Shown here: positions 1 to 9,151 of the stretch, piece after piece
How the letters are laid out: each line of letters begins with the position of its first letter
How positions within the stretch are numbered: position 1 is the stretch's first letter
Source: Bacteroidales bacterium
Lineage (GTDB): Bacteria > Bacteroidota > Bacteroidia > Bacteroidales > JAFGXI01
Assembly: GCA_016936665.1 (NCBI GenBank)
Contig: JAFGXI010000033.1
Span: 85,317-149,316 of the forward strand
Length of the DNA: 64,000 bases
Direction: 5' to 3'
Translations under genes and position numbers: made by a program
Notes under the pieces: generated by a model
The model's database searches: none
Told to the model about the DNA's origin: nothing
Seen by the model: only the letters and a program-made list of their open reading frames with translations

Positions 1-373
1 ATAGTTGGTATGTCATAGTAGTTGTAGTTGTTTTACCATTCGAGCCTGTAATGCAAATCATATAAGCTTGGGTATAGCGAGCCGCAAATTCAATCTCAGA
101 TACGATTGGTATTCCGTGTTCTTTGGCAGAAAGCACAATTGGTACGGTATCAGGAATACCAGGACTTTTAATAATTTCTTTAGCTTCCAGAATAATTGAT
201 TGCGTATGTTGTTTTTCTTCCCACGGTATTTCGTACTGATGCAACACCTTTTTATACTTTTCGGCAATTGTACCGTAATCCGACACCCATACATCGAAGC
301 CTTTAAGTTTTGCTAACACCGCAGAACCGGTTCCGCTTTCGCCACTTCCTAATATTACAATCTTATCGGCCAT
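1..373 (-). CDS. murD: UDP-N-acetylmuramoylalanine--D-glutamate ligase, N-terminal part (cut by window edge)
   Basis: The gene reads leftwards from an ATG at 373 and runs off the window, so only about 124 N-terminal codons are visible. MurD adds D-glutamate to UDP-MurNAc-L-alanine in the cytoplasm. The visible part starts MADKIVILGSGESG, a Rossmann-like first strand and glycine loop of the Mur ligase N domain, and reaches the ATP-binding P-loop ITGSNGKTTTT near the edge. It begins one base after the mraY stop, as expected for the dcw operon, and is presumably translated from the same message. The start is clear because the conserved N-terminal motif begins directly at this ATG. Confidence 0.93.
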   Translation of the reverse strand, partial: MADKIVILGSGESGTGSAVLAKLKGFDVWVSDYGTIAEKYKKVLHQYEIPWEEKQHTQSIILEAKEIIKSPGIPDTVPIVLSAKEHGIPIVSEIEFAARYTQAYMICITGSNGKTTTTTMTYQL

Positions 374-374
374 C

Positions 375-1622
375 TTATCTTAATTTTAAAGTGATGATGG
401 TTAAAACAGCTAACATAATACCCACAATCCAAAAGCGAATCACAATTTTGGGTTCAACATAACCCGACTTTTGAAAATGATGATGCAATGGTGACATCTT
501 GAAAATACGTCTTCCTTCGCCAAATTTCTTTTTTGTGTATTTGAAATAACCAACTTGAAGCATTACCGACAAATTTTCTACTAGAAAAATTCCCGCTAAA
601 ATTGGAATCAATAGTTCCTTTCTAATGATGATGGCAAACACAGCAATTATTCCACCTAAAGCCAAACTACCGGTATCGCCCATAAAAACTTGTGCCGGAA
701 ATGCGTTGTACCATAAAAAACCTATGGTAGCACCTATTAAAGCGCTAGCAAAAATTACTAGTTCGCCGGAATTAGGGATATACATTATGTTCAAATAATC
801 GGCAAAAAAGACGTTACCAGAGACATAAGCCAGTATTCCGAGTGTTGAGCCGATTATTGCAGAGGTACCTGCCGCCAGACCATCCAATCCATCGGTTAAG
901 TTAGCACCATTCGACACCGCCGTTACAATGAATATGGTTGCTAAAATAAAAATGATCCAGACCCATTTCGAAGCACTCTCTCCCATCCAATTCACCAAAT
1001 ACTTATAATCGAACTCATTGTTTTTCATAAAAGGGATTGTGGTTTTAGTCGACTTTTTGTCGATTGTTTCGTCGACTAAAACTTCGCAGTGTTCTTTATT
1101 AACAGTCCATTTTTTTACAATTTGTCCTTGATCGTCGAACACTTTTTCGCGAATAACTACATCGTTACTAAAATAAAAAGTAGCTCCTACAATAATTCCT
1201 AAACCAATTTGACCGATAATTTTAAATTTACCTTTCAGACCTTCTTTGTTCTTTCGATAGACTTTAATATAATCGTCCAAAAAGCCAATCAGGCCTAACC
1301 ATACCGTGGTGATTAGCATTAACAAAACATACACATTGTCCAGCTTAGCAAATAACAAAGTTGGAATTAAAATAGAGGCTAAAATGATGATTCCTCCCAT
1401 TGTAGGCGTGCCTTTTTTTTGCATTTGACCTTCTAAACCCAAATCGCGAATGGTTTCTCCAATTTGTTTGCGTTGCAAAAAATAAATCCATCGTTTACCA
1501 ATAATCAGAGAAACAATTAAAGAGCCTATTACAGCCAATGCGGCTCTAAAAGATATGTACTGAAATACACCTGCTCCCGGCATGCCAATTTTGTCTAAAT
1601 AATCGAAAAGGTAATAAAACAT
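375..1622 (-). CDS. mraY: Phospho-N-acetylmuramoyl-pentapeptide transferase
   Basis: Integral membrane enzyme that transfers phospho-MurNAc-pentapeptide from UDP to undecaprenyl phosphate, giving lipid I. The 415-residue product has about ten hydrophobic segments and the family signatures [27 protein letters not shown] and [11 protein letters not shown], which carry the Mg-binding aspartates, plus the C-terminal SPLHHHFQ histidine motif. It is longer than the usual 320-360 residues because of an insertion of about 60 residues (roughly 160-220) between membrane segments, a known trait of Bacteroidota MraY. It lies 6 bases downstream of murE and 1 base upstream of murD in the dcw operon. Confidence 0.97.
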   Translation of the reverse strand: MFYYLFDYLDKIGMPGAGVFQYISFRAALAVIGSLIVSLIIGKRWIYFLQRKQIGETIRDLGLEGQMQKKGTPTMGGIIILASILIPTLLFAKLDNVYVLLMLITTVWLGLIGFLDDYIKVYRKNKEGLKGKFKIIGQIGLGIIVGATFYFSNDVVIREKVFDDQGQIVKKWTVNKEHCEVLVDETIDKKSTKTTIPFMKNNEFDYKYLVNWMGESASKWVWIIFILATIFIVTAVSNGANLTDGLDGLAAGTSAIIGSTLGILAYVSGNVFFADYLNIMYIPNSGELVIFASALIGATIGFLWYNAFPAQVFMGDTGSLALGGIIAVFAIIIRKELLIPILAGIFLVENLSVMLQVGYFKYTKKKFGEGRRIFKMSPLHHHFQKSGYVEPKIVIRFWIVGIMLAVLTIITLKLR

Positions 1623-1628
1623 GTCTCT

Positions 1629-3092
1629 TTAATTTTTTTGTGCTATTAATGCTTCTTGTATCACTTCTTTATCATCGAAATGCGTTCTCACGCCTTTAAT
1701 TTCTTGGTATGTTTCGTGCCCTTTACCGGCAATCAGAATAATATCGTCGGGCTGGGCTAACATTGCAGCTGTTTTAATAGCAGTTGCTCTATCGCTTATT
1801 CTCAATGTCTTTTGTCTATCGACCGGATCTAAACCTTGTTCCATATCGTTTAAAATAGCATCTGGGTCTTCGCTTCTTGGGTTGTCGGAAGTCAGGATAA
1901 GTCGATTTGAAAATCTAGCTCCTATCTTCGCCATTTCTGGTCGTTTTGTTTTATCTCTATCGCCTCCTGCTCCTACCACAGTAATAATTTGCTGCCCTTC
2001 GATTCTTAAATTAGTAATGGTCTGTAGTACATTTTCTAAAGCATCGGGAGTATGGGCATAATCGACAATGGCCGTAATACCTTGTGCGCTTCTCAGGGTT
2101 TCGAACCTGCCATTTACAGATTTTAACTGACTCACAACGGCTAAAACTTCGGTCCATTCAAACCCTAGCTCAACTGCTGTAGCCACAATAGCAGTGATGT
2201 TATAAATATTAAAATCGCCAATGAGCGAAGTCCAAAACTCATGTTTATTGCATTGAATTAAAGTGCCATCGAAGTGTTTCTCTACCGCTTTGCTCTTATA
2301 ATCGGCCATTTGCTTAACACCATAAGTTTTAATAATTGCCTTCGTGTTTTGCAACATCACCATACCGTTTTTGTCGTCAATATTGGTTAAGGCAAAAGCC
2401 TTTGGCGAGAGTTGATCGAAAAATTGTTTCTTTGCTTTTATATATTCTTTAAATGTGCCGTGATAATCTAAATGATCGTGCGTGATATTGGTAAAAACAG
2501 CACCATCGAACTCTAATCCGGCAATACGTTCTTGAACAATAGAGTGAGAACTTACTTCCATGAAACAGTATTCGCAACCTGCCTCAACCATTTCCTGCAT
2601 TAAAGCATTAATCTGAACAGGATCGGGGGTGGTATGCGTCGATTTAACAACTTTCTTATGAATTTTATTTTCTACAGTCGATAATAACCCTGTTTTAAAA
2701 CCTAATGCCTCCATCAACTCGAAGAGCAAAGTAGCAATAGTCGTTTTACCATTGGTTCCGGTTACGCCTACCAGTTTTAAATTGCGCGATGGGTTTTCGT
2801 AATAGGCATGAGCCATTTGCCCCAATGCTTTCTGACTATCTTTTACTTTTATGTAACAAACCTTTGGGTTTAACTGATTTGGTAAAACTTCGCAAACAAC
2901 AGCTGTAGCCCCGTGTTCTATACAAGCATCGATATATTGATGACCATCGGACTGAGTCCCCTTTACAGCAACAAAAAGCGATTCTTTTTCTATTTTCCGA
3001 CTATCGAATACCACCGACGAAATCGACATCGGTTCGCCATGAACAGCTTCATGTTCGACAAAATTTAATAATTTTTTTAAGTTATTTTCCAT
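1629..3092 (-). CDS. murE: UDP-N-acetylmuramoyl-tripeptide synthetase (meso-DAP type)
   Basis: Cytoplasmic Mur ligase adding the third peptide residue to UDP-MurNAc-L-Ala-D-Glu. The 487-residue protein has the N-terminal UDP-binding domain, the P-loop GVTGTNGKTT near residue 110, the central TTPD and EVSSHS motifs, and the C-terminal substrate motif DNPRSEDP, which in characterised MurE proteins selects meso-diaminopimelate rather than lysine. That motif predicts DAP-type peptidoglycan. The ATG overlaps the last base of the upstream penicillin-binding protein stop codon, suggesting translational coupling in the dcw operon. Confidence 0.97.
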   Translation of the reverse strand: MENNLKKLLNFVEHEAVHGEPMSISSVVFDSRKIEKESLFVAVKGTQSDGHQYIDACIEHGATAVVCEVLPNQLNPKVCYIKVKDSQKALGQMAHAYYENPSRNLKLVGVTGTNGKTTIATLLFELMEALGFKTGLLSTVENKIHKKVVKSTHTTPDPVQINALMQEMVEAGCEYCFMEVSSHSIVQERIAGLEFDGAVFTNITHDHLDYHGTFKEYIKAKKQFFDQLSPKAFALTNIDDKNGMVMLQNTKAIIKTYGVKQMADYKSKAVEKHFDGTLIQCNKHEFWTSLIGDFNIYNITAIVATAVELGFEWTEVLAVVSQLKSVNGRFETLRSAQGITAIVDYAHTPDALENVLQTITNLRIEGQQIITVVGAGGDRDKTKRPEMAKIGARFSNRLILTSDNPRSEDPDAILNDMEQGLDPVDRQKTLRISDRATAIKTAAMLAQPDDIILIAGKGHETYQEIKGVRTHFDDKEVIQEALIAQKN

Positions 3093-5218
3093 TAGCCTAA
3101 TTCTAAAACGATTCTCTCCCCTTTCGAAAAACCTTGTCCTACCGGCAACGATTGTTTCTTTACATGGCCTTTACCATATGTTACAACAACAAGTCCTGCA
3201 TTTTCTAAAATAAAAACAGCATCTTTAAGCCCTAAGCCTTTTACATCTGGCACTCTACTGGTTGCAATAAATTTATCGATAATCACGAGCGTGCTATCTT
3301 TGGCTGTAGCTCTCACCCAGCCATACTGTTCTGTTTTATCTTGATTTAATATTTTATTGAATCCAACAATGTAATCGATATCCGATTTATGACCGTGCAT
3401 GCGATAAGGAACTTGAGCTTGAAATTCTTTTTGCTTTATAGATGGCACAGCATCTAAACTCATCGCATATACTTTATTCGCAATTTTTTTAAACACCGGA
3501 GCCGCCACACTACTGCCATAAAAACCTGCTCTTTTGGGATTATTGACCACAACAATACAAGAGTATTGAGGATCGTCGGAAGGGAAGTAGCCTACAAACG
3601 AAACATTGTACGAAATTCCGCTTTCGCTTATATAACCTGTACTTCTATTTGCAATTTGAGCGGTGCCGGTTTTGCCCGAAATAGGAAGAATTTCGCTATT
3701 AATGTTTTGTGCCGTACCGTTTTCGACAACACCACGCAACAATTGTTTTGCTTTCGCGATTGTTGGCTTAGAGCAAATAGAAGGGTTTATTACTTCGGTG
3801 CCAAACGATTTTATGACTTTTCCGTGTTTTTCAATTTCCGATACAAAATAAGGACGAACTAAGCGACCATCGTTAGCCACAGCATTATAAAATGCTAAAA
3901 CTTGTAGAGGAGTAAGGTGAATTTCGTAACCCGTCGACATCCAAGGCAGAGTAACTCCCGACCAAGTAGGATCATCCGGATATTTGATTAAAGGCATACC
4001 TTCTCCTTTGATTTTCAATCCTAATTTTTCGTTTAGGTTCATTTTGTATAATCGCTCAACAAAACGCCGTGGATCGTTTTGATAATTTTGAACAATTATT
4101 TTTGAGATAGCCACGTTGGAAGAGTGTTCAAAGGCTTGCTGTACGGTAATAACACCATCGCCTTCATGATCGTCGATCATAACACGGTCGTAATATTTTT
4201 TTCGACCTCCTTCAGTATCGATAGAATCGGTAAGTTTAACCACTCCATCTTCTAAAGCCACAATTAATGAGGCTAGTTTAAAGACAGAACCCGGTTCTAT
4301 AGATGTACCTATAGCATGATTGTAACTCTCGGAAAAGTCTCCTCTTATATTCTTTTCCAAGTTAGCAATAGCTTTTACAGCACCAGTCTTTACCTCCATT
4401 AACACAGCAGTACCATAATCGGCATCGTGCTTTTGCATTGCAGAAAGCAATTCTGTTTCGACAATGTCTTGAAAACGAGGATTGATAGTAGTGATAATAT
4501 CTGCACCATCGACCGGAGGAACCTCTTCGCTTATCGGCATAACGCGATTGTTGGAAATGCGACGTATCAAACTCACGCCTTTTTCTCCACGTAAAAAATC
4601 GTCGTAAGCTCGTTCTAAGCCCACAAAACCCTTTCGTTCGTTTTGCTTATCTTCAATTAAAAAACCAATGGTTCGTGCCGCTAACATGTCGAATGGCTTT
4701 TCCCGTTTACTTTTTTCGACAATAATTAACCCTCCCTTGTACTGGCCTTTTCTGAGAATAGGAAATGTTTTAGCTTTTTTTAATTGAGGATAACTAACAT
4801 TGTTTTGCAATAAAAAATAACGATTACTACGCTTTCTGGCTGTAATTAAATCTGACTTATACTTTGCATACGATTTGTCTTTAAACAGCCAAAAGAGCAT
4901 CCAAGCTAAAGAATCAACATTTGAATCGAAAATATCTTGAGTGATTGCCGGCGATTTCATATCCATTCGTAATTCGTACTTTGGCAAAGTAGTGGCCAAC
5001 AAACTTCCATCGTCCGCTTTAATATCGCCTCTATTAGGCATAATAATCACATCTTTATTTGAAAATTTGGCCGATTTCTCGAGTAATTCCTGAGACATAA
5101 ATAGATTCAAATAAAAAATTCGGCCAACAACAAGTGCAGCGAATAATACAAAGCTGATAAACACAAGACCTACTCGCCACATTATATCTGACTTTATATT
5201 TCTTGCCTTTACGCTCAT
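3092..5218 (-). CDS. ftsI: Division-specific class B penicillin-binding protein with C-terminal PASTA domain
   Basis: Septal peptidoglycan transpeptidase (PBP3/FtsI type), anchored in the inner membrane with its catalytic domain in the periplasm. The 708-residue protein has a short cytoplasmic tail, one membrane segment (about 15-40), a PBP dimerisation domain and a transpeptidase domain. All three active-site motifs are present: SVFK with the nucleophilic serine near 311, SSN near 366-368 and KTG near 516-518. A PASTA domain occupies the last 60 or so residues; this addition is common in Bacteroidota FtsI proteins but absent from E. coli FtsI. The ATG overlaps the TGA of the upstream ftsL-like gene (ATGA). 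Confidence 0.95.
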   Translation of the reverse strand: MSVKARNIKSDIMWRVGLVFISFVLFAALVVGRIFYLNLFMSQELLEKSAKFSNKDVIIMPNRGDIKADDGSLLATTLPKYELRMDMKSPAITQDIFDSNVDSLAWMLFWLFKDKSYAKYKSDLITARKRSNRYFLLQNNVSYPQLKKAKTFPILRKGQYKGGLIIVEKSKREKPFDMLAARTIGFLIEDKQNERKGFVGLERAYDDFLRGEKGVSLIRRISNNRVMPISEEVPPVDGADIITTINPRFQDIVETELLSAMQKHDADYGTAVLMEVKTGAVKAIANLEKNIRGDFSESYNHAIGTSIEPGSVFKLASLIVALEDGVVKLTDSIDTEGGRKKYYDRVMIDDHEGDGVITVQQAFEHSSNVAISKIIVQNYQNDPRRFVERLYKMNLNEKLGLKIKGEGMPLIKYPDDPTWSGVTLPWMSTGYEIHLTPLQVLAFYNAVANDGRLVRPYFVSEIEKHGKVIKSFGTEVINPSICSKPTIAKAKQLLRGVVENGTAQNINSEILPISGKTGTAQIANRSTGYISESGISYNVSFVGYFPSDDPQYSCIVVVNNPKRAGFYGSSVAAPVFKKIANKVYAMSLDAVPSIKQKEFQAQVPYRMHGHKSDIDYIVGFNKILNQDKTEQYGWVRATAKDSTLVIIDKFIATSRVPDVKGLGLKDAVFILENAGLVVVTYGKGHVKKQSLPVGQGFSKGERIVLELG

Positions 5219-5601
5219 TCGTTTTCGATAATTATTTTGTGAGGAGGAATCGTTAAAGGCTTTAATTTTAAGCCTTCTTGAGCAATTATTTTTTCCACCT
5301 CAGACTGACGTGTAATTTTCATTAATTCGGATGCCGACGAAATGTATTCTGCACGCTTTTCGTTACGGAGTTTTTTCATTTCGTTTACCTCGTTTACCAA
5401 CTTTTCGGCATGAAACTGATTACTGATGTACACAATCCCCAAAAAAGCCAAAAACAAAACAAAAGGCAATTGTTTACCTATTGTTTCTCGGTTTATTTTC
5501 TGAACATCGACAAAGTCTTTAACAGCACCTATCCACTTATTGCCAGCACTTTGATCTTTATCTTTTTCGAAATCGACCTGACTTTTTTTGAAAATTCTCA
5601 T
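5215..5601 (-). CDS. FtsL-like cell division protein
   Basis: A 128-residue bitopic protein with a basic, lysine-rich cytoplasmic part (about 1-43), one membrane segment near 44-62 and a periplasmic stretch rich in charged residues that looks like a coiled coil. Size, topology and place between rsmH and the PBP gene match FtsL, which joins the FtsQLB division subcomplex. Sequence similarity to FtsL is always low, so the call rests on position and topology. The start overlaps the rsmH stop and its own TGA overlaps the PBP start, so three genes in a row are translationally coupled. TGA serves here as a normal stop codon. Confidence 0.8.
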   Translation of the reverse strand: MRIFKKSQVDFEKDKDQSAGNKWIGAVKDFVDVQKINRETIGKQLPFVLFLAFLGIVYISNQFHAEKLVNEVNEMKKLRNEKRAEYISSASELMKITRQSEVEKIIAQEGLKLKPLTIPPHKIIIENE

Positions 5602-6521
5602 AAGTCCTCCTCCTCTTTTCTAACCGCAATTCTCAACTTAGCACTCCTTGCGCGGTTATTTCTTTCGACTTCCGCCTCATCCGGAACAATTACTTTCCTA
5701 TTTAGTTCTTCGAATGGACGATTGACATTACCATAAAAGTCTTTCTCAACCTTACCTTCGAAAGTGCCCGTTTTAATGAAATTTTTAACCAGCCGATCTT
5801 CTAAAGAATGATAAGTAATCACCACCAATCGACCTCCCGGTTTTAATACTCTAGCTGAATTTTTTAGCATTTCTTTCAATGCTTCCATCTCTTGGTTTAC
5901 TTCTATCCGAAGCGCTTGAAACACTTTTGCAAAAAACTTATGTTCCTGATGCTTAGGCGCATTTTTCTCAATAGCACTGCAAAGTTCAAACGTTGTTTTA
6001 ATAGGCGAAACCGAGCGATGTTTTTCGAGGGTTTGCGCAATCGACCATGCATTCTTTAGCTCACCATACTGATAAAAAATATCCGACAATGCTTTTACAC
6101 CGTATGTATTCACCACATCGAACGCAGAAAATTCGGCCTTTTGATTCATTCTCATATCTAAAGGGGCATCGAAACGAAACGAAAAACCACGCTGTTCAGC
6201 ATCGAAGTGATGCGACGAAACTCCTAAATCGGCCAAAATCCCATCGACAGGAATCGCACGATAATATTTTAAAAATTGATAGAGGTAAGAAAAATTTCCA
6301 TACACCATTTGAAAACCATCGAAATCGAGCGCATTTTCAATCGCATCTTTATCTTGGTCGAATGCCAATAACCGTCCCGAACCTCCTAAGCGCTCAGCTA
6401 TAAGCTTCGAATGACCACCGCCACCAAACGTTAAGTCGACATATAAGCCACCCGGCTTTACATCCAGCCCATTTACCGATGCCTCTAACAAAACAGGTAT
6501 ATGATACACTCTACTCATCAA
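5598..6521 (-). CDS. rsmH: 16S rRNA (cytosine(1402)-N(4))-methyltransferase
   Basis: RsmH (MraW) methylates N4 of C1402 in the ribosomal P site using S-adenosylmethionine. The 307-residue protein begins with YHIPVLLEASVNGL, followed by the SAM-binding stretch VDLTFGGGGHS (near residue 30), then GILADLGVSSHHFD and the C-terminal VVITYHSLEDRLVK motif, all diagnostic. It lies 8 bases after mraZ and overlaps the next gene by 4 bases. The ORF begins with two consecutive methionines; either could be used. It ends in TGA, which shows that UGA is read as a stop in this genome. Confidence 0.97.
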   Translation of the reverse strand: MMSRVYHIPVLLEASVNGLDVKPGGLYVDLTFGGGGHSKLIAERLGGSGRLLAFDQDKDAIENALDFDGFQMVYGNFSYLYQFLKYYRAIPVDGILADLGVSSHHFDAEQRGFSFRFDAPLDMRMNQKAEFSAFDVVNTYGVKALSDIFYQYGELKNAWSIAQTLEKHRSVSPIKTTFELCSAIEKNAPKHQEHKFFAKVFQALRIEVNQEMEALKEMLKNSARVLKPGGRLVVITYHSLEDRLVKNFIKTGTFEGKVEKDFYGNVNRPFEELNRKVIVPDEAEVERNNRARSAKLRIAVRKEEEDL

Positions 6522-6529
6522 AACAAGAA

Positions 6530-6976
6530 TTAATTGTCTCCGAACAATTGATTAGCAATATCTTGAAACTGATTTTCATCAAAGCTCTTTTGATAAGTCT
6601 CAGGATTCCAAACTTCAATTTTATCATCCTGAGCTACCAACTTTAAGTTTTGTTTCCAAGTAATTTTTGCTAATATATTTTTAGGTATCGTTAATCGATT
6701 CTGACTATCCAACACAAGCTCGGCGGTATCCATAAAAAAACCACGTAAAAATTGCTTATGGGTCTTATTATACGGATTCAACTTTTGCCTTAGCAGATCT
6801 ACCATGCGTTGCCATTCGTCTTTCGGATGCAGCACCAAACAATCTTCGTATATATCTTTCTTAATCACAAACGTATCGTTTGCCGCTTCGTCTAATTGTT
6901 TTTTAAACGATGCCGGTAATACGATGCGCCCTTTCGCATCTACCTTACAGATATAATCTCCTATAAATGACGACAT
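6530..6976 (-). CDS. mraZ: Transcriptional regulator and dcw operon repressor MraZ
   Basis: MraZ is a ring-forming AbrB-fold DNA-binding protein that represses its own promoter and the downstream dcw genes. The 148-residue product contains two SpoVT/AbrB-like repeats: the first with VDAKGRIVLPASFK near residues 13-26, the second with DSQNRLTIPKNI near 90-101. The length is normal. It is the first gene of the cluster, and four 10-base-spaced TGG repeats lie directly upstream at 7008-7040, the expected target. The C-terminal tail is Bacteroidota-like and not otherwise informative. Confidence 0.96.
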   Translation of the reverse strand: MSSFIGDYICKVDAKGRIVLPASFKKQLDEAANDTFVIKKDIYEDCLVLHPKDEWQRMVDLLRQKLNPYNKTHKQFLRGFFMDTAELVLDSQNRLTIPKNILAKITWKQNLKLVAQDDKIEVWNPETYQKSFDENQFQDIANQLFGDN

Positions 6977-6997
6977 ACACTATCCATTCTAGAAAAT

Positions 6998-7005
6998 CAA
7001 AAATA
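6998..7005 (-). promoter_or_regulatory. -7 promoter element of the mraZ/dcw operon
   Basis: On the minus strand this reads TATTTTTG, an exact match to the Bacteroidota -7 consensus TAnnTTTG, 21 bases upstream of the mraZ ATG. No clear -33 TTG is visible; that region is occupied by the TGG repeats. Confidence 0.75.
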
Positions 7006-7007
7006 AT

Positions 7008-7040
7008 CCACTTTAATCCATTTTATTCCATTTTAAACCA
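7008..7040 (-). promoter_or_regulatory. MraZ operator: four TGG repeats at 10-base spacing
   Basis: On the minus strand the trinucleotide TGG recurs four times at exactly 10-base steps (plus-strand CCA at 7038-7040, 7028-7030, 7018-7020 and 7008-7010), each followed by an AT-rich spacer of the kind ATTAAAG or AATAAAA. One unit reads AAAGTGG, like the MraZ box described in mollicutes; E. coli MraZ uses TGGGN boxes, also at 10-base pitch. The array covers the -33 region just upstream of the -7 element, so binding should block the polymerase. Assignment is by pattern and position. Confidence 0.82.
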
Positions 7041-7128
7041 CTTCTTATTAACATTTTATCAACGCAAAACCTTTGGAATAATAAAAATTACTTATGTCTT
7101 AGTTTAGCCGACTGTAAATCTATTTTCT

Positions 7129-7136
7129 TATTTTTG
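7129..7136 (+). promoter_or_regulatory. -7 promoter element of the porin gene
   Basis: TATTTTTG, an exact TAnnTTTG match. Only four bases (CAGG) separate it from the ATG at 7141, so transcription would begin at or next to the start codon. Either the message is leaderless or translation starts further in. Confidence 0.65.
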
Positions 7137-7140
7137 CAGG

Positions 7141-9063
7141 ATGAAAAGCTTTTTGCTATACATAATGTTGCTAATGTCATTTGGGATCCTTGCCCAAAAA
7201 GACACTTTAGATTACACAACAATCGTATGGAAATTGTCGGCACAACAAACGGCCGACACACTTGAGCTAGATACTTTTTTACATGGTTTTCAGAATTACA
7301 ACCCTATATATAAACAAGACTTTTATTATGCATTTAATGGAACTGCAGGTCAAGCTGCTGAAAACACCTTTTTCTTAAATCGACCAAATTTGGATTTCAT
7401 TTTTTGGGAACCTTATGCCGCTTATTTATTTAGGCCAAACAACACTCAATTTTACAACACAAAGCAACAGTACACCCATTTTCAGTATTTTACAAACTTC
7501 ACAAAGAAAAATAATTTACAAAATATTGATTTACTTCATACACAAAATATTACCCATTACTTAAATTTAGGAATTCAATACCGTTTATTGAGTGCCGACG
7601 GCGAGTATCAAGCACAAAAAACCAGCAATCATTTTTTCAGAGCATTTGGAAGTCTCCAAAAACATAATTACGAGGCATACATTGTATATCATTATAACAA
7701 ATTAAATGCATACTTAAATGGGGGGCTAACATCTGACACCTTACTCGACAACAACAATTTGACATACAGCGACCGTAAACTACATCCTGTTTTCTTGGAC
7801 GATTCAAAAAATGCAATTTTAGGAAGAAATTTAAATTTAAGGCATCATTATAATTTAGACATAAAAAAGACCGAGCACATAAACGATACCACAGAAATCA
7901 CCCAATATATTCCTCGATGGCAAATCGGTCATGAGTTAAATTGGGACTATAATAAAAGACTGTATTCTAACGAAGGTAATAATGGCTACTACGACCAATA
8001 CTTTATCGATACCACTGCAATAACCGGAGCATACGTTCAAGACTCGACAGGGTATACAAGCTTCGATAATCAATTCTATATTAAACTGATTGACGACTCA
8101 TTGACTAAGGGATTGCCTGCCATATACTTAAAGTACAAAAACCGACAAGTCTTTTTCCATTCTTATCAAAACACACGACATTTTCAACATCATATAGCAG
8201 AGTTAAAATTGGTAAATGAAGTGTTTAATAAAAGGTATTGGCATTTTGGAACCGAATTCGATTTAAGTAATCAAAACTTTGCAGTCGATGGAATGTTAAA
8301 ATACTTTATAGGGAAAGAAAAGCTGCATTATTATAGACTACAAGCCAATTTTTCGCACACCAAGCCCAATGAATTTATGCAGTATTATCATTCGAATTTT
8401 TATTACTGGGATAATCAATTTACAGAAGATTATGCACTTAGTACTTTTGATGCTGCCTATCTGAATAAAAAATTAAAATTAGAAGTAGGGGTTAAACAAT
8501 GTTATTTAGATAACTACGTATACATGGGCGGAAGAATGATCAACTACTCCACAACAGACTCTACTAACTCCAGCCTTAAATGGGTCGCGGATAAACCACA
8601 TCAAGAAACGAGCACATTTGGAATCTTAACTTTTTACCTGAATCATCAATTAGACTGGGGTCCATTCCATATGTACAATGCATTCGCGTATCAAAGTATT
8701 TCCAACGATTCTGTTTTACACTTACCAAAGTGGCAATGGTATAACTCTACCTACTTCCAGATGCATTTTTTTAAAAAGGTTCTGAAAACTCAGATCGGTG
8801 TCGACACTCGACTAGCACCTTCGTACTATACGGATGGTTTTTCTCCCGGAGCAGGATTATATTATTTGCAAGAAGGTTCCGCTTATTCAAGCTATCCATA
8901 TATAGACTTATTCGTTAATTTAAAACTAAAAAGAGCTCGGATTTTCTTCAAAATAGAAAATATAAACAAGGGTTATACAGGTAATCAATACTACACTGTT
9001 TTTTACCATCCAATGAATCCACGTGTTATCAGATTTGGTTTAAGTTGGCGTTTTTATAATTAA
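7141..9063 (+). CDS. Putative outer-membrane porin, Porin_10-like
   Basis: A 640-residue protein with an N-terminal signal peptide (about 1-18, ending FGILAQ) and a body rich in alternating aromatic and polar residues, ending in an aromatic-rich terminal strand (FGLSWRFYN) typical of outer-membrane beta-barrels. Features such as FLHGFQNYNP, GTAGQAA, LHTQNITHYLNLGIQYR and a repeated F/Y-rich barrel pattern match the Bacteroidota family annotated as putative porin (Porin_10). Substrate is unknown. It is divergent from mraZ and has its own promoter very close to the ATG. It seems monocistronic; metG downstream has a separate promoter. Confidence 0.82.
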   Translation: MKSFLLYIMLLMSFGILAQKDTLDYTTIVWKLSAQQTADTLELDTFLHGFQNYNPIYKQDFYYAFNGTAGQAAENTFFLNRPNLDFIFWEPYAAYLFRPNNTQFYNTKQQYTHFQYFTNFTKKNNLQNIDLLHTQNITHYLNLGIQYRLLSADGEYQAQKTSNHFFRAFGSLQKHNYEAYIVYHYNKLNAYLNGGLTSDTLLDNNNLTYSDRKLHPVFLDDSKNAILGRNLNLRHHYNLDIKKTEHINDTTEITQYIPRWQIGHELNWDYNKRLYSNEGNNGYYDQYFIDTTAITGAYVQDSTGYTSFDNQFYIKLIDDSLTKGLPAIYLKYKNRQVFFHSYQNTRHFQHHIAELKLVNEVFNKRYWHFGTEFDLSNQNFAVDGMLKYFIGKEKLHYYRLQANFSHTKPNEFMQYYHSNFYYWDNQFTEDYALSTFDAAYLNKKLKLEVGVKQCYLDNYVYMGGRMINYSTTDSTNSSLKWVADKPHQETSTFGILTFYLNHQLDWGPFHMYNAFAYQSISNDSVLHLPKWQWYNSTYFQMHFFKKVLKTQIGVDTRLAPSYYTDGFSPGAGLYYLQEGSAYSSYPYIDLFVNLKLKRARIFFKIENINKGYTGNQYYTVFYHPMNPRVIRFGLSWRFYN

Positions 9064-9111
9064 GCGCTCGCAAAACATCAATTCCACTATTATCAATTAA
9101 TTGGAACTTAT

Positions 9112-9119
9112 TACCTTTG
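9112..9119 (+). promoter_or_regulatory. -7 promoter element of metG
   Basis: TACCTTTG, an exact TAnnTTTG match 32 bases upstream of the metG ATG at 9152. This also argues against the in-frame TTG at 9101 as start, since it would lie upstream of the transcription start. Confidence 0.75.
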
Positions 9120-9151
9120 CAGATTATTCAATAAAAAACATTCCAAAACTT

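Noticed and set aside
7001..7043. Tandem repeats as a CRISPR or simple repeat array
   Set aside because: Only four 10-base units with AT-rich spacers, at a regulatory position; the MraZ operator explains them.
9101..9151. N-terminal extension of metG from a TTG codon
   Set aside because: Overlaps the TAnnTTTG element and precedes the canonical [14 protein letters not shown] start.
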